Under the pieces are notes generated by a model. It saw only the letters and a list, made by a program, of their open reading frames with translations, was not told where the DNA came from and made no database searches. A stretch of 64,000 nucleotides of DNA. It comes from Proteus alimentorum (lineage in GTDB: Bacteria > Pseudomonadota > Gammaproteobacteria > Enterobacterales > Enterobacteriaceae). Both the position numbers and the translations under genes were made by a program. How positions within the stretch are numbered: position 1 is the stretch's first letter; each line of letters begins with the position of its first letter. Below, piece after piece: positions 36,185 to 45,721 of this stretch. The stretch is from positions 46,328 to 110,327 of the forward strand of contig NZ_NBVR01000034.1 in assembly GCF_002607735.1 (NCBI RefSeq), read 5' to 3'.

Positions 36185-36267
36185 ATTAGCATTCGTTTCC
36201 GGCTTGACTATCTAGTCCAATCCAATCCTTGATCTTTCGATTTTCCTAAGACACACGGAGCCGGTAT

Positions 36268-37320
36268 ATGACCACTGCACAACCTATCACCCTCACTATT
36301 CGCCGTCCTGATGATTGGCATGTTCACTTTCGTGATGATGACATGCTAAAAACTGTTGTTCCTTATACCAGTCGCTATTTTGGCAGAGCTATTGTCATGC
36401 CAAACCTTGTTCCACCTGTTACCACGATTGAAGCTGCTCGCACTTACCGCGATCGCATCAAAGCAGCTATTCCTGCCGGAGATAACTTCGAACCGTTAAT
36501 GACTTGCTATTTAACAGATAGCACACAGCCTTCAGAAGTCGAACAAGGTTTCTTACAAGGTGTTTTTACTGCTTGTAAACTTTATCCTGCGAATGCAACA
36601 ACTAACTCAAGTCATGGTGTATCCGATATCACAAAGATTTATCCTATCTTAAGTGTGATGGAAAAAATTGGTATGCCATTGCTGATCCACGGCGAAGTAA
36701 CCGCTTCAAGTATTGATATTTTTGATAGAGAAGCACGTTTCATTGATAGCGTTATGTCTCCTGTACGCAAGCAATTTCCTGAGCTAAAGATTGTTTTTGA
36801 ACACATTACAACTAAAGAAGCCGCTCAGTATGTATTAGAAGGAAATGAATTTCTCGGTGCCACTATTACTCCGCAACATTTAATGTTTAACCGCAATCAT
36901 ATGTTGGTGGGTGGTGTTAAACCTCACCTATATTGCTTACCTATTCTTAAACGCAACGTTCACCAAGACGCGCTAAGAGAAGCTGTTGCATCAGGAAATT
37001 CTCGCTTTTTCTTAGGTACAGATTCTGCACCTCACTTACAACACCGCAAAGAATCATCTTGTGGTTGTGCAGGGGTCTTTAATGCACCAACTGCACTGGC
37101 AGCCTATGCAACCGTATTTAAAGAACTCAATGCATTACAACACTTTGAAGCTTTCTGTTCTCTAAATGGCCCCCGTTTTTATGGTTTACCTGTTAATGAA
37201 GGAACCATCACATTAACTGAAAAAACGGTTGAGGCTCCAGCACAAATCCTTTGTGGTAATGAAGCACTTATTCCTTTCTTAGCAAATGAAAATATTCATT
37301 GGGATATCACTGTCGATTAA
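36268..37320 (+). CDS. pyrC: PyrC, dihydroorotase
   Basis: Cyclises carbamoyl-aspartate to dihydroorotate in pyrimidine synthesis. It is 350 residues, a binuclear zinc amidohydrolase with the metal motif HVHFR (residues 18-22). The carboxylated Lys is in [12 protein letters not shown], followed by LIHGEV and, later, FLGTDSAPH with the catalytic Asp. Length and sequence match the class II (E. coli-type) enzyme. Upstream GGAGCCGG precedes ATG 36268, and a candidate PurR box lies at 36169-36184. Confidence 0.97.
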   Translation: MTTAQPITLTIRRPDDWHVHFRDDDMLKTVVPYTSRYFGRAIVMPNLVPPVTTIEAARTYRDRIKAAIPAGDNFEPLMTCYLTDSTQPSEVEQGFLQGVFTACKLYPANATTNSSHGVSDITKIYPILSVMEKIGMPLLIHGEVTASSIDIFDREARFIDSVMSPVRKQFPELKIVFEHITTKEAAQYVLEGNEFLGATITPQHLMFNRNHMLVGGVKPHLYCLPILKRNVHQDALREAVASGNSRFFLGTDSAPHLQHRKESSCGCAGVFNAPTALAAYATVFKELNALQHFEAFCSLNGPRFYGLPVNEGTITLTEKTVEAPAQILCGNEALIPFLANENIHWDITVD

Positions 37321-37345
37321 TCCTTCCCCTTGATATTTATCTAAA

Positions 37346-37388
37346 ATGCACCATATAACATTTGTTCGACTGTTAATGGTGCATTATT
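37346..37388 (+). terminator. pyrC terminator
   Basis: ATGCACCAT (37346-37354) pairs with ATGGTGCAT (37376-37384), with additional TAACA/TGTTA pairing inside, followed by TATTCTTTT. Confidence 0.75.
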
Positions 37389-37531
37389 CTTTTATCAGCG
37401 CCAGCACACATTTTTTTGTTATAACAAAAATTTATCTTTGTAATCACGATAAATCTCGTATACTGAAAAGTAACCACTTTGTGTGGGAGCTTCTCTCTTA
37501 GTCAAAACCGGTTGTATGATTAGGAGGTATT

Positions 37532-37786
37532 ATGAGTAGAAAAAATGAAGTTATTCAGACACATCCTGTTGTAGGCTGGGACATCAGTACCGTTGACATC
37601 TACGATGCCATGATGTTGCGTTTACATTATCTTCCTGAAAACGAACATCATCCAGAAAACGCAGTTGTAGATAAGACACTTTGGCTCACAACAGACATAG
37701 CTAAACAGTTGATTCATATTCTTCAAGCAGGTATTGATAAAATTGAGTCATCTGAAGATTCTGTTACAGACAACACCAAGCATTAA
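37532..37786 (+). CDS. bssS: BssS family biofilm/signal regulator
   Basis: 84-residue small protein. NEVIQTHPVVGWDISTVDIY, DAMMLRLHY and TLWLTTDIAKQLIHILQAGI match E. coli BssS (YceP) closely over the whole length. In E. coli it is linked to biofilm formation and AI-2/indole signalling through an unknown mechanism. The pyrC-bssS neighbourhood is as in E. coli (without dinI). AGGAGG lies 7 bases before ATG. Confidence 0.92.
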   Translation: MSRKNEVIQTHPVVGWDISTVDIYDAMMLRLHYLPENEHHPENAVVDKTLWLTTDIAKQLIHILQAGIDKIESSEDSVTDNTKH

Positions 37787-37819
37787 TGAAAAGATCTAGA
37801 AAAGATAGCGAACGCAAAG

Positions 37820-37840
37820 CAGGAGTACTTGGTACTCCTG
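37820..37840 (+). terminator. Hairpin after bssS
   Basis: CAGGAGTAC and GTACTCCTG form a perfect 9-bp stem with a 3-base loop, followed by TTCTCATTTT. It is a likely terminator with an interrupted T-tract. Confidence 0.65.
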
Positions 37841-37994
37841 TTCTCATTTTATCTTTCTATAATTCACTATCACATATTGTTTATATCCATATACAAATAA
37901 TTAGTTATATTAATAAATTAACTTCCATTTAATGGGAAAGTAATCATAACATTTTTATTCGATATATCTTCAAGAAAAGAACATATAAGCCGAA

Positions 37995-38023
37995 TTGACA
38001 TAAAATAAGATTATCTTTATTTT
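37995..38023 (+). promoter_or_regulatory. Promoter of the RcsA-like gene with a possible RcsAB box in the spacer
   Basis: TTGACA (37995-38000), a 17-base spacer and TATTTT (38018-38023). Within the spacer, TAAGATTATCTTTA (38006-38019) matches 10 of 14 positions of the RcsAB consensus. This could make the gene autoregulated, as rcsA is in other enterics, but the spacer position would favour repression. Confidence 0.5.
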
Positions 38024-38059
38024 AATAAATTAAAACGGCTATAAACAAGGAAGTTATTT

Positions 38060-38662
38060 GTGAAAGTATTAATTATTGATGAATGTTTTTTTACTCGTAA
38101 CGGTATAAAGCATTATTTTTCGAAGAGAAATGTAAGACATGAAATAATTGATATGCCATCTATACAAGAAGCCAATAATTATATTAGTCACTCAATGCCA
38201 GATATTATATTTATTGATCTCACAAAGTATTGTCGTGAAATAGCACTCTGCCCACATTTGCAACTTTTTTTCATTTCAACAAGAAGCTGTCGGCTTTATC
38301 TTTATATTGATGCTAACTATCCAGACAAAGAAAGACCTATCGCATTGACAAACAACTGTTTTATCCTTCCCAAAAAGATACTTCCTTGGGTACTTGAAAA
38401 GACATCTTTGTTCACATCTCGGTGCCAAGTTTTCTTTCCAACTTATAAACATTCATTATGTTCTATTTTTAGTTTACAAGAACAAAAAATTATTAATTAT
38501 TGGATGAGTGAAATACCTAATCATCAAATTGCCAAAAAACTGTCCATTAGTAGTAGCACCGTATATTCACATAAAAGACATATTACCGAAAAGATTAATG
38601 TTAAAAATAGAATTGAATTATTTTTCATCTATAATATTTTAAAATACATATATGATAAATAA
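38060..38662 (+). CDS. RcsA-like LuxR-family regulator
   Basis: 200 residues, the length of RcsA (207). The N-terminal region MKVLIIDECFFTRNGIKHYF, then SKRNVRHEIIDMPSIQEA, aligns with RcsA's [20 protein letters not shown] start. The C-terminal LuxR helix-turn-helix (about 135-195: FSLQEQKIINYWMS, HQIAKKLSISSSTVYSHKRH) also resembles RcsA. RcsA is an auxiliary partner of RcsB in capsule activation and flhDC repression. The start is GTG 38060 with AAGGAAG six bases upstream. The receiver-like domain keeps Asp7 and Asp53, but no clean phosphorylation site can be asserted. It could instead be a lineage-specific LuxR regulator. Confidence 0.7.
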   Translation: MKVLIIDECFFTRNGIKHYFSKRNVRHEIIDMPSIQEANNYISHSMPDIIFIDLTKYCREIALCPHLQLFFISTRSCRLYLYIDANYPDKERPIALTNNCFILPKKILPWVLEKTSLFTSRCQVFFPTYKHSLCSIFSLQEQKIINYWMSEIPNHQIAKKLSISSSTVYSHKRHITEKINVKNRIELFFIYNILKYIYDK

Positions 38663-38867
38663 TCTTATTATATTTCAATAAAAATAAACAGAAGAAAAAA
38701 GGAGTCCAATTCCCATTATTACTCACTGTAAATGAGGTGGCTAATATGCGTGTTGTCCACCTTAAATTTATTATAATATTATGTATGTAGGGTACATGTG
38801 ATATTAAAATAATTAAACGAATATAGCTTTATCTTATAAAAAATAAAGTAAAACTGATTTGTCGTAC

Positions 38868-38906
38868 AATCACTTCACTCTTCTTTAAATAGAGAGTGAA
38901 GTGATT
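38868..38906. repeat. Perfect 13-bp hairpin beyond ttrA
   Basis: AATCACTTCACTC (38868-38880) and GAGTGAAGTGATT (38894-38906) are exact complements with a 13-base loop. It lies 23 bases after the ttrA stop. No T-run follows in the ttrA direction, so it may stabilise the ttrBCA mRNA end or act as a terminator without a classical tract. Confidence 0.75.
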
Positions 38907-38928
38907 ATTTAAAATACCAAATTGATAA

Positions 38929-41900
38929 TTAAGCAATACGTTCAATCTTAGCAGGTAAACCTTGACGAACAGATGCACCAGATACCCAATCTAACCATGT
39001 ATTAGTGATTTGACGTGTTGGATCGGCAAACCCTAAATCATTAAGGTTGATACCACTGCCAATGCCTTTATCCATCGGTAATGGTTGTTCATCTAAGTAA
39101 TGCTGACGAGAGCCTAACTCTTGATGCCCATATCCATGTTCAATCGCTAAAACGCCAGGCATTACACCATCGAGTAAGCTAATCTCAGCTTCAACTTGTC
39201 CGCCCGGTGTAACAATACGAACTTTATCACCATGATTAACGCCCCATTTTTTACCATCTTGAGGGTTAATTGCGACTAAGTTACTCGGTTTTACCATTCT
39301 TAAACGCTGGATCATGCCTGTTGAACTACTCACTACATGAGACTTAAAGGACATTAATTTTAATGGCCACTGCTCTTCCGGATAGTGCTGATGAATATCA
39401 CTACCATCCGATAAACGTGGTGGATAATAAGTCGGACAACCACTATAACGTTCACCGGTTATTGCATGATGGTTTTTCGCGACTTCTTCATTCCAAATCT
39501 GTAATGGTTTTTTCCATTGTGGCCCAGTCTCATCACCATTCCATGCTTTTTCATAAGGTGCAAAACGACCACCTCGTGTATAGATATAAGCAACTTGTCG
39601 GACTTCTTCATTTTTTAACGTTGATGTTATCGCTGGTAAAATACGGTCTACACCACTCAATAAAATATCTTCATTGGTTGCTGGTGCAACTGGTTTCTCA
39701 CCCATAAACGCCATATTAGCGGCAACACGTAAATAGTAATCTTCTGCACTATTGATTGGATAAAAGTTACCATCCATATCTTCAATTGCTTTATCACCAA
39801 AGCCCGGTAAGTCTAAAGTTTTCGCAACAGCAATACAGAATGTTTCCATTGAAATTGGCTGACCATCAGCTGTTTTTGCAACACGAGGTTCAACAATCGG
39901 CCAGCGTGCTGTACTTGCTTTAGTTTGAACACCAGACCAAGGCGCACTAAATCCCCAACTCTCAAAGTTATGCGTATCAGGAACGATATAATCTGCCAAC
40001 GCGGTTGTTTCATTCATAAAAGCATCAATGCCAATAATCAAAGGTAAATGCTTCGGATCTTTCAAGCGCTCTTCCATCACTTGGCGAATACCTGCAATCC
40101 CATAAATAGGGTTGGTCATATTCGTTATCCATGCTTTTAATGAATAAGGATAACCTGCTAATGCAGAGCCTAGCTGCTCAGTTAATTGTCCAGCAGCAAA
40201 CGGATACCAAGGTGCTTTGGCTGGATATGGGGATTCCCCTTTCTCTACACGCTCACGGTATTCATCAGATTTCTCATAGGCGGCTTTACTGCGTGATAAC
40301 ACCATGCCTTTTGGTTTAACTTTACCTTTAAAGCTATCCATTTTGTAACATGGGCCATCAGTTGCACCATTAAACTTACCGCCCCCAACAGATACCCCAC
40401 CTTTAAGGTTTAAGTTACCTATTAGCGCATTAAGCATAATCACGCTCCATGCAGTATAGAAACCATTACCGCCCATCATACCGCCATGAGAGATAACTGC
40501 GGCTTTTCGGCCATAAGCGGTAAATTCACGGCCTAATGCAGCAATTGTTGTTTCTGGCACTTTACAACGTTGACTATATTCTACCAGTGTCATACGTTTA
40601 GCCGCTTCATCAAGTAATTGGAAACTTGATTTAACCGTAACAGTGACACCCGTTTTTAATGTCACCGTATGCGTAGCAAATAATTGTGCTTTATCAACTT
40701 GGGTTGATGGAACTAATTCACCCTCAAGTGATAAAACTAAGGTTTGCTCTTCCCCTTCTGCAACATCATTAAAATGTGCCGTTGTCAGCATTTGCCCTGA
40801 CAGAGGATGCTTTTCATCACTGATCACAAGGTGAGTCGCATTCGTCCAGCTCTTCTCACCCACATTTTTCATTGAAACTTCACTTGGCACGGACAGATAT
40901 TCTGCATTGTAGCGATTGTTTTCAATGATCCAGCGGATCATTCCCATCACTAAAGCTGCATCCGTTCCTGGTTGAACAGGAACCCAATGCCCATGATCGT
41001 TAGCTAATGTCGTTGTTAAAGGTAAAGCTGGCGCAACAACCACATAATTGAACGAATCACGAATTCGTGCGTTAGCTAACTGACGACCTTGGCGCTTAAA
41101 TGGGTTACCTGATTGTGCGGGTGATGTACCTAAAAACAGCGCAAATTCAACGTGATCCCAGTCAGGCTTAACGTGGGCGTTTTTATCTAAATCGTTCATT
41201 AACGCACCAGAACCCGCACGGTACGCTAATCCACAATAAGAGCCATGAGCACCAAAGTTTTTACTGCCAAATGCATTTTGAGCAAAGCGACGAATAAACG
41301 TGTCACGTCCATCATCACCCGCGTTTGTCATTAATAATTGGTTAGCTTTAGGGCCTAAAGCTGGTTGCGTTGGATCGATCAAAGTCTCTAAATCACGAAT
41401 AGCACGTAAACCATCAACATGACCTTCACCAAAAAGATCGCCGCCTTCAACAATTTCTTGGATCAACTGCTCAAAACTGATGCGTTTCCATTTACCTTCA
41501 CCGCGTTTACCCACGCGTTTCATCGGCTCAAGAATACGTGTTGGGCTATCAAGGCTTTCCATCATGGTTGCACCACGAGCACAAGCCGTAGAGCGGTTTT
41601 CTAAACCACTTTCGCCACCCATTTTTTCAAATGCTTCTTTAATTGGCATGTTATAGCCAAAATGATGATCATGAGAAAGTGGATGGTAAGGATTACCCGC
41701 AATGCGTAAAACTTTATTATTTGCTCTATCAACGCGAGCACGAACGCCACATTGTGTCCAGCAACCAAAACATTGCGTCATACAAACAGATTGATCTGTA
41801 TTCGCTTGCCATTTTGCGTCTTTTACAACTTTACCTTCAGGTAATAAAGAGTTTCCATTGATCCTATCAAGTGTCACTTTGCCTGATGTGCCATCAACTA

Positions 41901-42009
41901 AACCATCTATGGCACGTTTAGCAACATCACGGTAGCTGGCAGCAAATGCGGCAATACCACCGATAACTAATCCACCTTTAAGCCATTGACGTCTTGTAAA
42001 CTTAGCCAT
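38929..42009 (-). CDS. ttrA: TtrA, tetrathionate reductase catalytic subunit
   Basis: Molybdopterin enzyme that reduces tetrathionate to thiosulfate in the periplasm during anaerobic respiration. It is 1026 residues. The Tat signal is FTRRQWLKGG, and the N-terminal [4Fe-4S] cysteines are C76, C80, C83 and C87 (CMTQCFGCWTQC). The molybdopterin oxidoreductase body and a C-terminal dinucleotide-binding domain (about 880-1020) follow. ATG 42009 follows CAGGAG and overlaps the ttrC stop by 8 bases; an earlier ATG at 42027 is rejected. It is last in ttrBCA. Confidence 0.95.
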   Translation of the reverse strand: MAKFTRRQWLKGGLVIGGIAAFAASYRDVAKRAIDGLVDGTSGKVTLDRINGNSLLPEGKVVKDAKWQANTDQSVCMTQCFGCWTQCGVRARVDRANNKVLRIAGNPYHPLSHDHHFGYNMPIKEAFEKMGGESGLENRSTACARGATMMESLDSPTRILEPMKRVGKRGEGKWKRISFEQLIQEIVEGGDLFGEGHVDGLRAIRDLETLIDPTQPALGPKANQLLMTNAGDDGRDTFIRRFAQNAFGSKNFGAHGSYCGLAYRAGSGALMNDLDKNAHVKPDWDHVEFALFLGTSPAQSGNPFKRQGRQLANARIRDSFNYVVVAPALPLTTTLANDHGHWVPVQPGTDAALVMGMIRWIIENNRYNAEYLSVPSEVSMKNVGEKSWTNATHLVISDEKHPLSGQMLTTAHFNDVAEGEEQTLVLSLEGELVPSTQVDKAQLFATHTVTLKTGVTVTVKSSFQLLDEAAKRMTLVEYSQRCKVPETTIAALGREFTAYGRKAAVISHGGMMGGNGFYTAWSVIMLNALIGNLNLKGGVSVGGGKFNGATDGPCYKMDSFKGKVKPKGMVLSRSKAAYEKSDEYRERVEKGESPYPAKAPWYPFAAGQLTEQLGSALAGYPYSLKAWITNMTNPIYGIAGIRQVMEERLKDPKHLPLIIGIDAFMNETTALADYIVPDTHNFESWGFSAPWSGVQTKASTARWPIVEPRVAKTADGQPISMETFCIAVAKTLDLPGFGDKAIEDMDGNFYPINSAEDYYLRVAANMAFMGEKPVAPATNEDILLSGVDRILPAITSTLKNEEVRQVAYIYTRGGRFAPYEKAWNGDETGPQWKKPLQIWNEEVAKNHHAITGERYSGCPTYYPPRLSDGSDIHQHYPEEQWPLKLMSFKSHVVSSSTGMIQRLRMVKPSNLVAINPQDGKKWGVNHGDKVRIVTPGGQVEAEISLLDGVMPGVLAIEHGYGHQELGSRQHYLDEQPLPMDKGIGSGINLNDLGFADPTRQITNTWLDWVSGASVRQGLPAKIERIA

Positions 42010-43030
42010 GCTGCACTCTCCTGACAACCCAACGAATACTTTCTCTAAATAAAATGGTTAACGCTATCCACAACCCAAATGTACCGACAATTGCCATCAG
42101 TCCATCGTTACCTAGCGTAAACTCATAAGGATTTGTAATTATGTTATATTTTGGAATGTATTGAGCACCCATCAACATTAACCAACGTAATACCCACGCA
42201 AGTCCCATTGATACAAATGCCATGATGGTAATAAACACAACCGAACGAGCTTGTTTTGCCATCAAAAGTCCCATCGCGACAGAGATAACCCATAGTGCGA
42301 TAACGCCCATGGCACTCCACCAGCCAAGACTTCCCATTGCTAATTGCGCTCTAATTGCTTGACCTGAAATCGTATCGCCAGCAACCCAAAAACCCGTACA
42401 TCCTGCTAATAACATCAGTGAACTCACAAACCACATTGCTAATTCACGTTGATGTACAGGTTCACGACGTGTTCCTAATGCGAGTAATGTCGGTAGTACT
42501 TGCATTGCACTAAAGAACAGCAGTATGGGTAACCAATAGGTATACAACACAGGTCTTGCTTTTAAGATAGATGCTTCACGACCTGTATATAACAGCAAAC
42601 CAATTGCAGTTAATGAGCAAGCTAATGCAACCCAACGCGTTAATTTGTATTCACGCGTCCATACTAAGCGAACGACCATTGCAGCAAAGTAAAGCATGCT
42701 AAATGCTGAGAATAACGGCAGTAACAGTGACCCCCATGCCATCCACGACCACGGTGTTGGATAAGCATAGAAATGCCACACACGCGCTGTTTGGTGTAAA
42801 TCTGCCGTTAAAGCAAGAGGTGCCGTAATACCGGCTGTTACTGCAATAAATACAGCAACTGCTTCTAAACGTTGATTACCTGCACAGCCTTTCCAGCACT
42901 GCCAACACGCATAAAGCGTTGCACTACAAGCAATACCGATAAAAAAGAAATATTGCACAGCCCAAGGTAACCAAAAATATTCTTGAGGGATCGCGATGAC
43001 TTCTTGAATTTGAGAAACTTGCGGGATCAT
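42002..43030 (-). CDS. ttrC: TtrC, tetrathionate reductase membrane subunit
   Basis: NrfD-type integral membrane quinol dehydrogenase subunit that passes electrons to TtrB. It is 342 residues with about nine membrane helices. Its start region (EYFWLPWAVQYFFFIGIACS) and LALTADLHQTARVWHFYAYP match Salmonella TtrC. ATG 43030 overlaps the ttrB stop (ATGA) and has AGGAGG upstream, so an ATG seven codons earlier is not used. Confidence 0.94.
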   Translation of the reverse strand: MIPQVSQIQEVIAIPQEYFWLPWAVQYFFFIGIACSATLYACWQCWKGCAGNQRLEAVAVFIAVTAGITAPLALTADLHQTARVWHFYAYPTPWSWMAWGSLLLPLFSAFSMLYFAAMVVRLVWTREYKLTRWVALACSLTAIGLLLYTGREASILKARPVLYTYWLPILLFFSAMQVLPTLLALGTRREPVHQRELAMWFVSSLMLLAGCTGFWVAGDTISGQAIRAQLAMGSLGWWSAMGVIALWVISVAMGLLMAKQARSVVFITIMAFVSMGLAWVLRWLMLMGAQYIPKYNIITNPYEFTLGNDGLMAIVGTFGLWIALTILFRESIRWVVRRVQHG

Positions 43031-43770
43031 GAGTGAACCTCCTGCTGCCATAATGCGGGTTGTCCTTGACCTGCTAACGGTTGTACAAATGCATCATCGA
43101 GGCCGAGATAGAAAACTTGTGGTAATGTGCCACTTTCTGGTTTTAATACTTTCAGCTCTTTTTCATGTGTACGCAGCATTTTGCTGATAGTGCTATTAGG
43201 ATCTTTCATATCGCCGATAATACGAGCACCACCGACACAAGATTCAACGCACGCAGGCAGTAATCCAACTTCGAGGCGATGTGCACAGAAAGTACATTTA
43301 TCTGCTGTTTGTGTTGAGTGATTAATAAAACGGGCATCATAAGGACAGGCTTGAACACAATAAGCACAGCCAACACAACGTTCATTATCAACGACGACAA
43401 TGCCGTCTTTACGTTGGAAGGTCGCTTGAACAGGGCAAACTGGCACACAAGGTGGTTCATCACAATGGTTACATAATCTAGGCAGTAAGACGTTGGTTAT
43501 CCCCTCTTGCCCCTTGATAGCAACCTGATATTGGTTTACTGTCGTCCTAAATTGTCCTTGAGGCGTCTGATTTTCAATATTACAGCTTACTGTACAGGAC
43601 TGGCATCCTACACAACGGCGTAAATCAATCAGCATTCCGTAGCGTTTATCTTCCGAGCCCTCACGACGCTCAGGTGATAATTTAATGCCGGCTTCAGCTA
43701 AGGGAACCAGTGAAGCACCCGCAGTAAGGACCCCTAATTGTTGTAAAAATTTTCGTTTTCCAAGATCCAT
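43027..43770 (-). CDS. ttrB: TtrB, tetrathionate reductase iron-sulfur subunit
   Basis: Electron-transfer subunit with four [4Fe-4S] clusters. Four cysteine clusters are visible: CVGCQSCTVSC, CNHCDEPPCVPVC, CVGCAYCVQAC and CTFCAHRLE..CVESC. The N-terminal Tat-like signal reads GKRKFLQQLG, with KR instead of RR. The same rare substitution is known in Salmonella TtrB and is still Tat-exported. It is 247 residues from ATG 43770, with GGAGAC upstream. It is the first gene of the ttrBCA operon, divergent from ttrSR. Confidence 0.95.
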   Translation of the reverse strand: MDLGKRKFLQQLGVLTAGASLVPLAEAGIKLSPERREGSEDKRYGMLIDLRRCVGCQSCTVSCNIENQTPQGQFRTTVNQYQVAIKGQEGITNVLLPRLCNHCDEPPCVPVCPVQATFQRKDGIVVVDNERCVGCAYCVQACPYDARFINHSTQTADKCTFCAHRLEVGLLPACVESCVGGARIIGDMKDPNSTISKMLRTHEKELKVLKPESGTLPQVFYLGLDDAFVQPLAGQGQPALWQQEVHS

Positions 43771-43886
43771 ATTTGTCTCCAGCATCACTCAATAACACAA
43801 TCTCACTATGAGTGAAGGAAATAGAAATTAAAAAGTATGTGTTTTGTTATAAGTGCATTGTAAAAATTACTGAAGACGACACCTAT

Positions 43887-43900
43887 TGTGGTTTACCACA
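43887..43900. promoter_or_regulatory. Palindrome between ttrB and ttrS, possible TtrR operator
   Basis: TGTGGTTTACCACA is a perfect 6+2+6 palindrome in the 177-base divergent promoter region. Its location suits a site for TtrR, which activates ttrBCA, but no consensus is available to me. Confidence 0.4.
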
Positions 43901-43914
43901 TACCAAGTGTGAAC

Positions 43915-43928
43915 TTGATCCAAAACAA
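43915..43928. promoter_or_regulatory. Candidate FNR site between ttrB and ttrS
   Basis: TTGATCCAAAACAA differs from the FNR consensus TTGAT-N4-ATCAA at one defined base. FNR dependence of the ttr operon is established in Salmonella. It lies about 145 bases upstream of ttrB and 20 upstream of ttrS. Confidence 0.55.
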
Positions 43929-43947
43929 TATTTAACATTAGATATTT

Positions 43948-45711
43948 ATGACGATAAAACAGACAATTGGGATAAGAAACGCAGTAAACATCGGGTTATT
44001 ACTGCTCTTTTTTGTATTTTCGCTACACGCCACAGCAAAAGAGTGGACAATCGGCGTTTTAGCACTACGTGGTGATGCATCCACTCAAAGACATTGGCAT
44101 CCGCTTGTTGACTCCTTAAATGAACAATTTCCGTCAGAAAGCTTTACGCTAATGCCGTTAAATCTGGAGGAGATGAAGTTAGCGGTTGCGAATAAAAATG
44201 TTGATTTTTTACTCACAAATCCTGCGCAATTTGTTCAATTAGATAATGCATTTCCATTACGTTGGTTGCTCTCCTTACGCTCTGGCTATGAGCCTGATAA
44301 CACAACACGAAATGTCATTGGTAGCCTAATTCTTGTCCGTAACGACAGTCCGATTACTTCTGCCCATGAATTAATCGGGAAACGCGTTGGTGCCATCGCA
44401 CCTGATGCCTTTGGCGGCTATCTTTTAGGTTACAAAGCGCTACGAGAGGAAGGTATTGATCCTGATAAAGATTTCACATTACGTTTCACTGGTTTTCCGG
44501 CTGATGCTTTACTTTATCTCTTACGAGATAAAGATATTAATGCTGCAATTGTTCCCGTCTGTTTACTGGAAAATATGGATAGTGAAGGACTTATTCGTAA
44601 AAGTGATTACCGCCCTGTAATTTCCTATCAAACCAGTACGCCTTGTTTAACCAGTACACCGCTCTACCCTAATTGGTCATTTGCCGCACTAGATACCGTT
44701 CCTGATGAACTTGTCGATAAAGTCACGCGCGTTTTACTCACCGATGACAGTAAACCGATGAAATGGGGAGCCCCTGCTTCACATACACAAGTTGAAAATC
44801 TATTAAGGGAAGTCAACCAACATCCTCGACAAAGGCAGCTTTGGCAAGATGCGCAAAGTTGGGCGATACAGCACCAATTTATTATTGGACTCTCATTGGC
44901 CGCTATCCTTTTTCTCATCCTAAACCAAGTCTGGGTCAGCTATTTAGTTAGGCGTCGTAGTCGTCAACTGGAACACGCTCACAATCGATTAAGGCAGCAA
45001 AAGGAAGAATTAGAACACGCCCAACGCTTAAATATATTGGGAGAAATGGCATCAGGGTTTGCTCATGAACTTAATCAGCCACTTTCTGCCATTAAAAGCT
45101 ATGCACAAGGGAGCGTTATTCGCCTTAAAAAAGAGAATGAATCGCACCCATTATTACCTGCATTGCAACAAATAGATAAGCAGGCACAACGCGGTGCTGA
45201 TATCATAAGAAATCTACGTTTATGGGTTGGAAAACAAACACCTAATACGGATACAATTTTACTTTCTCATCAAAATATTGCGGAGTGTATCCAACATGTC
45301 TGGAAGCTTTTACGCGTAGAAGATAAATACCCACAGGTTTCACTGATCACCCATATTGATGAACATGATACCCTGTGTTTACCCGAAACATTATTAGAGC
45401 AAATTTTATCGAATTTAATCACCAACAGTCTCCAAGCAGGCGCTAACGTGCTAAAAATTAGCACCCATAAGGCCCCTGATAGGTTACTTATTGTCATTGA
45501 AGATGATGCAGGTGGAATGAGCCACAGCCAACTTGAACAACCCTTTTCCCCATTCCAAACAACAAAAACGGAAGGACTTGGATTAGGTTTAGTGATTTGC
45601 CAACGTTTATTGCTTTCTCAAGGTGCTGATATTCATATTGAAAACCAAAAAAATGAACAAAATAAAGTTGGAATAAAAATCACACTTATTTTCCCTAACA
45701 AAAATAAATAA
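43948..45711 (+). CDS. ttrS: TtrS, tetrathionate sensor kinase
   Basis: Membrane histidine kinase sensing tetrathionate. It is 587 residues with a signal/TM segment at about 14-30, a periplasmic phosphonate-binding-protein-like sensor domain (about 34-290), and a TM at about 305-328. The dimerisation/H-box GFAHELNQPLSAI carries the phospho-accepting His, and the ATPase domain has NLITNSLQAGA, EDDAGGMS and EGLGLGLVICQ. It is in operon with ttrR, 10 bases apart, divergent from ttrBCA. No strong ribosome site is seen before ATG 43948. Confidence 0.93.
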   Translation: MTIKQTIGIRNAVNIGLLLLFFVFSLHATAKEWTIGVLALRGDASTQRHWHPLVDSLNEQFPSESFTLMPLNLEEMKLAVANKNVDFLLTNPAQFVQLDNAFPLRWLLSLRSGYEPDNTTRNVIGSLILVRNDSPITSAHELIGKRVGAIAPDAFGGYLLGYKALREEGIDPDKDFTLRFTGFPADALLYLLRDKDINAAIVPVCLLENMDSEGLIRKSDYRPVISYQTSTPCLTSTPLYPNWSFAALDTVPDELVDKVTRVLLTDDSKPMKWGAPASHTQVENLLREVNQHPRQRQLWQDAQSWAIQHQFIIGLSLAAILFLILNQVWVSYLVRRRSRQLEHAHNRLRQQKEELEHAQRLNILGEMASGFAHELNQPLSAIKSYAQGSVIRLKKENESHPLLPALQQIDKQAQRGADIIRNLRLWVGKQTPNTDTILLSHQNIAECIQHVWKLLRVEDKYPQVSLITHIDEHDTLCLPETLLEQILSNLITNSLQAGANVLKISTHKAPDRLLIVIEDDAGGMSHSQLEQPFSPFQTTKTEGLGLGLVICQRLLLSQGADIHIENQKNEQNKVGIKITLIFPNKNK

Positions 45712-45721
45712 CGGAGAAAAA

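Noticed and set aside
43812..44075. Rightward 87-codon frame between ttrB and ttrS
   Set aside because: It overlaps the ttrS start in another frame, its second half is a shadow of ttrS, and the palindrome and FNR-like site lie inside it.
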